This document shows, piece by piece, positions 1-5,583 of a stretch of 13,210 bases of DNA. The notes beneath the pieces were generated by a model. The model saw only the letters and a program-made list of their open reading frames with translations, was not told the DNA's origin and searched no databases. The stretch spans positions 1-13,210 of the forward strand of contig CAZHPZ010000034.1 of the NCBI GenBank assembly GCA_964534905.1, written 5' to 3'. Numbering within the stretch: the first letter of the stretch is position 1; every line of letters starts with the position of its first letter. Both the position numbers and the translations under genes were made by a program. Source of the stretch: RGIG4608 sp964534905. Lineage in GTDB: Bacteria > Bacillota > Clostridia > Oscillospirales > CAG-272.

Positions 1-50
1 TATGCTAACATTCTTTTATGCTTGGGCTAAATTGTTTGAAAAGAAAAATA

Positions 51-132
51 AAAAATATCCGCCGTTCCTATGAAATGAGCATCAAAAGGTGTACGCCTTT
101 TGACCGACTATCATATTTCGGCGGATATTTTT
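51..132 (-). terminator. Nested hairpin / terminator of the left operon
   Basis: Two perfectly complementary 14-base arms (51-64 and 119-132) enclose 54 bases. The loop itself carries a 7-bp hairpin CAAAAGG/CCTTTTG around the hexamer TGTACG, and a weaker TATGA/TCATA pairing between the two. Read on the minus strand it starts 5 bases after the lipoprotein stop and the outer stem ends in a run of T, so it can terminate the three-gene operon. The mirror-image A/T ends would also allow it to work on the plus strand. Ordinary terminators have loops of 3-10 bases, so this is either an unusual terminator or a small palindromic element inserted here. Bases 1-50 hold nothing I can support. Confidence 0.6.
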
Positions 133-136
133 ATTA

Positions 137-1408
137 TCAAGGCAAGCTCGGGACGTTCGTATTAAGCCTTATATAGAAATTCGTCCCATTGACATTTCCC
201 GAATAAATGCCGTTATTTATTATCAAGATTTCGGAGGAGCCGTCCGCAAGATAAAACTCTATCGTGATCCCGCTTCCGCCATCGATATCCGCGTCCTCGG
301 GGGATATTTCCGATACAGAGATCTCACGCAATTCATTTATAAATTCCGCTATAATCTTCGAGTCCTCGGTGATCTTTTCCGTTTTCGGTCTATCGGGAGC
401 CACTCCTATAAACGCATCAACTGTTTTTATTTGAACAACACTTGACGGATCAAGCTGCGCAAGCCACGTACAATACGTCGCAAGCTCTTGATTTACCAAA
501 AATCCGTCAACAAGCTCCACGCTTATCTCAACGCTCTCGCACGGCATAACGAACGTATAGCACCAAAGCTCGCCGCCGCCCGCTTCCGTCGAAGTGAGCT
601 TTGTGCCGTTCACCCTCAGCACGATGTCGGCGTCCATATATTTTGAGGTATAAAGCTTATACACCTCTCCCGCCTTGATTTTCTGGGGAACGGTTCCCTT
701 AAGGTACTCTCTGCCCTCGGCAATAGTAACGCCGTATGATTCTCCGTCTCCGCATTCCTCGCCGAGATAGCTGTATCCGCAATATTTACAGGTATACTGC
801 GTTACCGTTTGCGCACCGTCGCGATAAGGAACACAAAGCTCCGTTTCAAGGTAAGTATGCTCCGAATAGCAATGATCGATTACATATGAAAGTATCGGAG
901 CCCCGTCTATACTCATAATGCAATTATATTCAAACCCCGAGGAAAGACTTCCGCCTTCTCTTGCGATATGTATAACAACAGGTTCAGAAAAAGTTCCTTC
1001 CTGCTCCTCTATCTCCCCGTCAAGAGAAAACACTATACTAACATCATCGTCCGGAACAAATCCGTCTTTTAACGGCTCACAAACATATTGATACGGCAAT
1101 ATCAGCAAACAGTTAAGGGTTCTAACCTGCGAAAGATTAAAAACGTCGTCACGTGCATTCAAATATTCTATTACCGCAGACACATAGTCTCTGTATTCAT
1201 CGGCTGACAGATTGAAATAGAGCTTGTACTCATTTCGCAAAACGGCATTCTCAAGGCTCGGAATCGGTATATTCTCACAGTGAGCCTGTGAAAGATATTC
1301 GTCCGAGAAAAATGTATTTTCCACATCGTTCGGCTTTTCACGCACGCATGATGCAAAACTCAAAACAAGCAAGCACACCGCGGCACAAATAATCAATACT
1401 CTTTTCAT
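137..1408 (-). CDS. Putative lipoprotein, last gene of the left operon, function unknown
   Basis: A 423-residue exported protein. Residues 1-21 are a lipoprotein signal (KR, hydrophobic core, then SFASC with Cys21 as the likely lipidated residue; Phe at -3 is somewhat unusual). A Cys/His cluster near residues 180-225, including CKYCGYSY and a preceding HCYSEHTY, resembles the small zinc-ribbon-like repeats of clostridial surface proteins. It is followed by a compact beta-rich segment around GTVPQKIKAGEVYKLY. The C-terminal ~85 residues (from about INELREISVSEI to the end) look like a separate small beta domain common in secreted clostridial proteins; I cannot name it. The ATG at 1408 is preferred because GAGAGG lies at 1415-1420 with 6-base spacing; the TTG at 1414 would touch that site. 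It follows the upstream membrane protein by 20 bases, so it is probably co-transcribed. The second copy of the cassette near 11-13 kb lacks this gene. Function is not recognised. Confidence 0.8.
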   Translation of the reverse strand: MKRVLIICAAVCLLVLSFASCVREKPNDVENTFFSDEYLSQAHCENIPIPSLENAVLRNEYKLYFNLSADEYRDYVSAVIEYLNARDDVFNLSQVRTLNCLLILPYQYVCEPLKDGFVPDDDVSIVFSLDGEIEEQEGTFSEPVVIHIAREGGSLSSGFEYNCIMSIDGAPILSYVIDHCYSEHTYLETELCVPYRDGAQTVTQYTCKYCGYSYLGEECGDGESYGVTIAEGREYLKGTVPQKIKAGEVYKLYTSKYMDADIVLRVNGTKLTSTEAGGGELWCYTFVMPCESVEISVELVDGFLVNQELATYCTWLAQLDPSSVVQIKTVDAFIGVAPDRPKTEKITEDSKIIAEFINELREISVSEISPEDADIDGGSGITIEFYLADGSSEILIINNGIYSGNVNGTNFYIRLNTNVPSLP

Positions 1409-1428
1409 AGTCAACCTCTCTATCGCTA

Positions 1429-2127
1429 TTATTTTAATTCAACGGATAAAGCCCAATAATATCCCGACTTATACAATGGCGAAGTATATGTTTTTTGGCA
1501 TTTCAGATTATATCCGGTCTCTCCTTTTATTAAAAGCTCTTCCACTCCGTCTCCGAGGGAGCTCTTATTGGTAATAAACAAGTCTTCCAGCAACATAGAA
1601 GAATCGCTTTCGGAAATATATACAAGATATCCCTCGACAGGGTATCTCATCTCGGCAACGTAAACTACCTTTCCGAACACCGTTATCATAGTATTCCATT
1701 CGCTTTCGTATTCCGGATAAGACTCATAATAGAAATCGGATCCTATCGGTGAGTTTTCATCTGCAATTCTTATGGATTTGGCAGAATATACCGCTGATTT
1801 TGCCTCCTCATAATATGTTATTTCAACGTATGTTCCCACCGCGGATTCCGGCTCATCCGAGAGTATCATATCACTAAGCGAGGATTCAAGCGAACAGTCC
1901 TCTCTTATTTTAAATACTATAAGATCTTCATTAACTCTTTCAGCCGACGGTTTAACGTATATATTATAATATTTATAATCGCGAGCATTTTGATCCAAAT
2001 AGCGAACATATACTATCTCTCCCGTCATCACTGCCGTCCTTTGAGAATATATATACATCGCTATACGATATCCCGAAAAAGCCACGAGAAGCACTGTCAA
2101 AAAAAGAATCAATAATTTTTTCTTCAT
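1429..2127 (-). CDS. Membrane-anchored cassette protein 2 (copy B), unknown function
   Basis: A 232-residue protein with a short positive N-terminus (MKKK) and one hydrophobic segment at about residues 4-25, followed by an extracellular part; it lacks a convincing lipobox or cleavage site, so it is probably a membrane anchor. The outer part seems to hold two related halves. The first begins at MTGEIVYV (about residue 34) and runs through YYNIYVKP to GTYVEITYYEE; the second begins at FGKVVYVAEM and runs through GYLVYIS to GYNLKC and ALSVELK. Each half is a run of short beta strands, which suggests two OB-like barrels, but that is inference. The start codon overlaps the stop of the upstream gene (ATGA, 2124-2127), implying translational coupling. 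It is paralogous to the protein at 12434-13135 (same length, shared MTGEIVYV, YYNIYVKP, VEITYYEE and the pattern NSPxGSxFYY). Family not recognised. Confidence 0.85.
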   Translation of the reverse strand: MKKKLLILFLTVLLVAFSGYRIAMYIYSQRTAVMTGEIVYVRYLDQNARDYKYYNIYVKPSAERVNEDLIVFKIREDCSLESSLSDMILSDEPESAVGTYVEITYYEEAKSAVYSAKSIRIADENSPIGSDFYYESYPEYESEWNTMITVFGKVVYVAEMRYPVEGYLVYISESDSSMLLEDLFITNKSSLGDGVEELLIKGETGYNLKCQKTYTSPLYKSGYYWALSVELK

Positions 2128-3497
2128 TTTCCAAGCGTCACCTTTCCACTGTGATATGTATTCTTTTCAACATACAAATTATCGGATATTTTCTCTCCTC
2201 CGGGTGTCAATATAGCTGCGGAAACAGCATATTTAACATAAGCAGTAACTGTATACTCAGTATTCCCCACGTATGTCGAAGCATTGGTTAAAATCAATTG
2301 AAATTTAAATGGCAAACCTGTTTCAATAGAATCCAAATCATTAAAATTTTTAGAAGAAAAAAGTGATTTTTTGATTAATACACTTGTTTTATATACTCCA
2401 AAATTTTCTGTTACATCGCCCTTAGCATTATCTAAAGCAGATGTTATAAGATTTGACGGCACTCCTAACAAATCCAATATATCTCCAAATATAGCAGATA
2501 TATAAATACTATTATTATCTAAGCTTCCACCGTACGATTCTATTATGTCTTTAGGATAAACAATACCGGCAATAATTGCATAATTAGCTGCCGCAACATC
2601 ACCGTTAACTTGCAATGTCACGCCAAATGAATCCAAATATGCATCAGAATATGTATATCCACGAGCCAAATAATACTCCTCTGTGGATTGAGTATAAGGT
2701 CTAAGAGTTACCATCAATATATTACGAGTATCATCAAAATATACTCTTGACTGCAAAGCGGTATACAAAGCCTTTGGGTGACTTGCAACCGATTTACTTT
2801 GAAATTTCCATTCTCCGTTTTTCCCAAGATCAAAATAACCGTAATTGTTGTCACGATCTCCAGATTCACCCGATCCACTTCCGATTTCGGGATCAATTTT
2901 TTGAGAAAAATCGGGGCTTATACTACTTATACTTGCATTGCCCGTTTGTGGATTTTTATCAACAATGTCAGTATCAGCACTAACGTTACCCATTTGTTCA
3001 TTAAAAAAATCAAGTACTTTGCCTTTAATAACATTGTCTCCAAAGGATACGGCAACAACACCACCGTCTACATTCTGTATAGATAAGCTAACTCGTTTTT
3101 CATCAGTACTCTTTAGATGAGTAATTCCCGCTATTACTTTATAGTCAACACCGTTAATTTTTACAATTCCGTCTATTGAACCTTGATAAAGGATATCGTT
3201 ATCAGATAAAAGGCATGCATTAACATCTCCGTTAAAGTTAACATAGTAAGATATACCATTAATAAGCAGTTCGACATTTAAAACAACATTTGCCGATTCG
3301 CTTTCACTCGGGGCAATCAATTTATAATCATATCTCACTCTATCTACTCTGTCAGTAAGGAACAATGATTCAAATAAATTCGGTGTTATTACAATAACTT
3401 CATATTCAGTGTAATCATATGAATCAATGGCATAGGAAGTTAATATTGGGGTTATGATAACACAAATGAGTAATGTAATCGATAATATTTTTTTCAT
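2124..3497 (-). CDS. Secreted cassette protein 1 (copy B), unknown function
   Basis: A 457-residue secreted protein with a classical signal peptide (MKKI, hydrophobic core, probable cleavage after TSYA near residue 23). Two parts can be seen. Residues ~24-172 are rich in beta strands and include LSDNDILY, DYKVIAGIT and SFGDNVIKGKVLD. A polar linker of ~40 residues ends in GSGSGESGDRD. A C-terminal region of ~240 residues opens with GYFDLGKNGEWKF and includes LYTALQSR, RNILMVTLRPY and STYVGNTEYT. These blocks are shared with the protein at 11058-12437; by eye about half of residues match. Start chosen at 3497, where GGAGG sits 6 bases upstream; an upstream in-frame ATG at 3521 has no comparable site. 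First gene of a three-gene minus-strand operon; its stop overlaps the next start by ATGA. More AT-rich than sipL next door. I recognise no family; a surface or matrix role is only a guess from the export signal. Confidence 0.85.
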   Translation of the reverse strand: MKKILSITLLICVIITPILTSYAIDSYDYTEYEVIVITPNLFESLFLTDRVDRVRYDYKLIAPSESESANVVLNVELLINGISYYVNFNGDVNACLLSDNDILYQGSIDGIVKINGVDYKVIAGITHLKSTDEKRVSLSIQNVDGGVVAVSFGDNVIKGKVLDFFNEQMGNVSADTDIVDKNPQTGNASISSISPDFSQKIDPEIGSGSGESGDRDNNYGYFDLGKNGEWKFQSKSVASHPKALYTALQSRVYFDDTRNILMVTLRPYTQSTEEYYLARGYTYSDAYLDSFGVTLQVNGDVAAANYAIIAGIVYPKDIIESYGGSLDNNSIYISAIFGDILDLLGVPSNLITSALDNAKGDVTENFGVYKTSVLIKKSLFSSKNFNDLDSIETGLPFKFQLILTNASTYVGNTEYTVTAYVKYAVSAAILTPGGEKISDNLYVEKNTYHSGKVTLGK

Positions 3498-3532
3498 AAC
3501 AAACCTCCATATTTTTAACAAAAATCAAGCAT

Positions 3533-3562
3533 CTACCTATCTACAGATTCAACAAAGCCCAT
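3533..3562 (-). CDS. Leader ORF MGFVESVDR upstream of cassette B
   Basis: A nine-codon ORF encoding MGFVESVDR lies in the 5' leader of the operon and ends 35 bases before the start of the secreted protein. It has a strong AGGAGG site at 3571-3576 with 8-base spacing. The segment AGGAGG, ACCGACCA, ATGGGCTTTG closely matches the leader of the other cassette at 10974-10997 (three substitutions), with the same spacing, whereas sequence between leader and main gene is not conserved. This suggests a translated leader or a conserved RNA element. Whether a peptide is made cannot be told from sequence. Confidence 0.55.
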   Translation of the reverse strand: MGFVESVDR

Positions 3563-3615
3563 TGGTCGGTCCTCCTACGATATTAATTTCGATGATATGA
3601 GGTTCTTACAATTTT

Positions 3616-3644
3616 ATATTAGCACAAAAAGGTAACATTGTCAA
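3616..3644 (-). promoter_or_regulatory. Sigma-A promoter of cassette B operon
   Basis: Read on the minus strand: TTGACA (3639-3644), a 17-base spacer, then TAATAT (3616-3621). The predicted transcript start is near 3609, giving a leader of ~110 bases that carries the nine-codon ORF. It diverges from the sipL promoter only ~10 bases away. The same TTGACA-17-TAxxAT layout precedes the second cassette. Confidence 0.75.
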
Positions 3645-3652
3645 TGTTTTTT

Positions 3653-3681
3653 TCATAACGCAGCGTTCTGACGCATATTAT
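3653..3681 (+). promoter_or_regulatory. Candidate sigma-E promoter of sipL
   Basis: TCATAAC (3653-3659), a 14-base spacer, then CATATTAT (3674-3681). This fits the mother-cell sigma-E pattern (about TCATAnT, 13-15 bases, CATAnnnT) known from sporulating Firmicutes. It would start transcription near 3688, just before the AAAGGAG site of sipL, leaving a leader of ~20 bases. sipL is known to be sigma-E dependent in Clostridioides difficile, so site and gene agree. No good sigma-A promoter is visible on this strand here. Confidence 0.55.
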
Positions 3682-3706
3682 GTACAAAAAGCAAAGGAGC
3701 AAATAT

Positions 3707-5251
3707 ATGGATTTTTCAGAAAGCACTAAAGGCGAGCTCGGATATTTTCCGCAGGTGTGCGTTTGCGACGAACGGCTCACTGCGGAGCTTAATTCCGACT
3801 TTTCACTACCCGATTATCAGCCCGAGATACGCAGGCTTCTCTCAAGTAGCGCACATCTGTCGGGGACAGATGAATATATCGGCAGCTCCTCGGCGGAGCT
3901 CTCGGGAGACATGATATATAAAGTAATTTATCTCGGCGCGGACGGTCAGCTTTATTCCGTATCGCTCACAGACAAGTATTCTCTCACCGCTCCGATAAGC
4001 TTTCGCTCGGAATGCGTGAGCACGGATTCCGTCACGCTTATCGGGACGGTGAGTATGAGCGGCTGCACAGTCAAGGTAAACGGTCCCCGCAAGCTAAATA
4101 TACGTTCAAGAGCGGACTGCCGTGTCCTCGCACTCTCCCCTGCTCTTCGCACACCCTCGTCCATCGGAGCGCACGATCTTAACGCCGTCGAAAATCTCAT
4201 TCTCGATACAGAATATATACGCATGGACAAATGTCGCAGCGAGATGTTCGTTTTAAGTGATTTTGTTACACTCGATTCACCGTCGGAAAGCGTAAGAATA
4301 ATTGACTGCTCCCTCTCTCCCGCCATCGGCGAATGCATTGCAAGCGACGGCAAGATAAGCGTCAGAGGGGAAATCGGCGTCAAGCTTCTTTATTGCAACG
4401 ATGCAGAGAGTGACGAGCCGCTGACTCTAACAAGGAAAATTCCGTTCACCTGCACCATACCATGCAAGGGTGCCGAGAGCGGCATGGAATGCCTTGCCTA
4501 TTGCAATGCGGAAGAGGACGGAATAGATATAGATGAAAACGGCATCGGAATCAGACTTTCCGCCTCCGTTACAGTCGTTATGCAGACGAACGCTCCCGTA
4601 TCCTACATATCGGACGCATATTCGACGGAAAGGACAACCGAATGCAAGGAAAGTGACTTCTCCGTTCTCCGTGCTCTCAAATGCTCCGTCGGTGCGCTCA
4701 CCTGCAACGAGGTCTTTACTCTTGACGATATCAAGCTCTCTCCGGACGCAAAAATCATCGACGTCATTTCCCGTCACACGGTAGACGATGCATCGGCAGA
4801 GAACGGAAAAATTTCACTTCGAGGCACGGGATATTATCAGATAATCTACACCGCCGACGGCGAATATGCGTCCCGAGAGCTTTCCGCGCCGTTCAAATAC
4901 AGCGTTGACTGTCATTTTCGTCCCTCTGCCGACGGGGAGTTGAAATGGAGTGCCTACGCAAATTGCACAAGCGCAAGAGCACGCTCCGACGGCGAGAGAT
5001 TATTCATTGACGCAGAGCTGAACATCGGAATATCGGCATACGAGGAAAGCGAGCTCCGCATGCTATCCGAGATAACGTTCGGAGAGGCAACAAAAAAGGC
5101 ACGCGGAGAGATTGTGCTCTGCTATCCCGCTTCCGACGAAAATCTTTGGAGCATAGCCAAGCGCTACGGTGTCAGACGTACCGATATAATACAGAAAAAT
5201 TCTCTTTCTGACGAGATTTCGGCAGCATCGAAAAAATTTCTTGTTATATAA
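3707..5251 (+). CDS. sipL: SipL-like spore coat morphogenesis protein (SPOCS and LysM)
   Basis: A 514-residue protein of the SipL type, close in length to the C. difficile protein. In that family SipL binds the coat ATPase SpoIVA through its C-terminal LysM and is needed to localise the spore coat around the forespore, acting in the mother cell. Visible here: an N-terminal SPOCS (formerly DUF3794) unit at about residues 20-100 (with LNSDFSLPDYQPEI and the pattern GDMIYKVIYLGADGQ), a second related unit near 200-255, a third near 330-405 (ISLRGTGYYQIIYTADGEY), and a LysM at about 470-514 (DENLWSIAKRYGV). No signal peptide, as expected for a mother-cell cytosolic protein. The ATG at 3707 is chosen because AAAGGAG lies 7 bases upstream; the in-frame ATG at 3680 would fall inside the predicted promoter. 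Monocistronic, followed by a strong terminator. GC-richer than the divergent operon at its left. Confidence 0.88.
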   Translation: MDFSESTKGELGYFPQVCVCDERLTAELNSDFSLPDYQPEIRRLLSSSAHLSGTDEYIGSSSAELSGDMIYKVIYLGADGQLYSVSLTDKYSLTAPISFRSECVSTDSVTLIGTVSMSGCTVKVNGPRKLNIRSRADCRVLALSPALRTPSSIGAHDLNAVENLILDTEYIRMDKCRSEMFVLSDFVTLDSPSESVRIIDCSLSPAIGECIASDGKISVRGEIGVKLLYCNDAESDEPLTLTRKIPFTCTIPCKGAESGMECLAYCNAEEDGIDIDENGIGIRLSASVTVVMQTNAPVSYISDAYSTERTTECKESDFSVLRALKCSVGALTCNEVFTLDDIKLSPDAKIIDVISRHTVDDASAENGKISLRGTGYYQIIYTADGEYASRELSAPFKYSVDCHFRPSADGELKWSAYANCTSARARSDGERLFIDAELNIGISAYEESELRMLSEITFGEATKKARGEIVLCYPASDENLWSIAKRYGVRRTDIIQKNSLSDEISAASKKFLVI

Positions 5252-5273
5252 AAGCATCAAAATAAGTCTGAAA

Positions 5274-5316
5274 AGAACGCAAGACTGTCCTATCGGTCTT
5301 GCGTTCTGTCGTTTTT
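5274..5316 (+). terminator. Intrinsic terminator of sipL
   Basis: A 12-bp perfect stem (AGAACGCAAGAC at 5274-5285 with GTCTTGCGTTCT at 5296-5307), a 10-base loop, and TTTTT at 5312-5316, starting 22 bases after the sipL stop. From 5317 to 5410 the sequence is AT-rich with no gene I can support. Confidence 0.88.
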
Positions 5317-5410
5317 GCCCGCATTAGGTCAAAATGTGTAATTTAAACAACTTTTTGCGGTGTTTTTAAGATTTTTTTATATATATTTTTCACAAAAATT
5401 CAATTTATCC

Positions 5411-5439
5411 TTGACACAAGGCTGTTTATGTGATATCAT
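5411..5439 (+). promoter_or_regulatory. Sigma-A promoter of riboswitch and nucleoside kinase
   Basis: TTGACA (5411-5416), 17-base spacer, TATCAT (5434-5439). A transcript start near 5446 would place the purine aptamer at the very 5' end of the RNA, the usual position. Confidence 0.72.
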
Positions 5440-5451
5440 ATATTAGATAAA

Positions 5452-5542
5452 GGTATAAATCTGCGATAAGGGCAGATGTTTCTACGACCACCGATAATGG
5501 TTGACTACCGAAATGGGCTACCCTGCGGTGTCAGCCTTTTTT
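5452..5542 (+). promoter_or_regulatory. Purine (guanine-type) riboswitch with terminator platform
   Basis: All conserved parts of the purine aptamer are present. P1 is short (GGTA 5452-5455 with TACC 5506-5509). P2 is ATCTGC/GCAGAT (5459-5464, 5472-5477) with loop GATAAGG. J2/3 is GTTTCTA (5478-5484). P3 is CGACCA/TGGTTG (5485-5490, 5498-5503) with loop CCGATAA, so the L2 GG and L3 CC kissing pairs are kept. J3/1 begins ACTAC, with C5505 at the position that selects guanine or hypoxanthine (a U there selects adenine). Downstream, GGTTGAC-T-ACCG (5499-5510) can pair with CGGTGTCAGCC (5526-5536), 11 bp with one bulged T, followed by six T (5537-5542). That terminator uses the 3' strands of P3 and P1, so ligand binding should block it (ON switch). 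A weaker hairpin compatible with the aptamer (5516-5536) also exists, so the direction is not certain. It controls the kinase starting at 5584. Confidence 0.9.
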
Positions 5543-5583
5543 ATAACGATTTTTGAATATAACACCGAAAGGAGATTAAATAT

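Noticed and set aside
3498..3521. Upstream in-frame start for cassette protein 1 (copy B)
   Set aside because: It adds a short charged/aromatic stretch before the signal peptide and lacks a ribosome site; the ATG at 3497 has GGAGG 6 bases away and aligns with the start of copy A.
3680..3706. Upstream in-frame ATG giving a sipL protein nine residues longer
   Set aside because: It lies within the predicted sigma-E -10 and has no Shine-Dalgarno; the ATG at 3707 has AAAGGAG with 7-base spacing.
3952..4777. Antisense open frames inside sipL, and similar antisense frames in the kinase, propeller-like gene and large lipoprotein
   Set aside because: They overlap well-supported genes, have no ribosome sites, and their products look like out-of-frame translations (Arg/Ser/Cys-rich).
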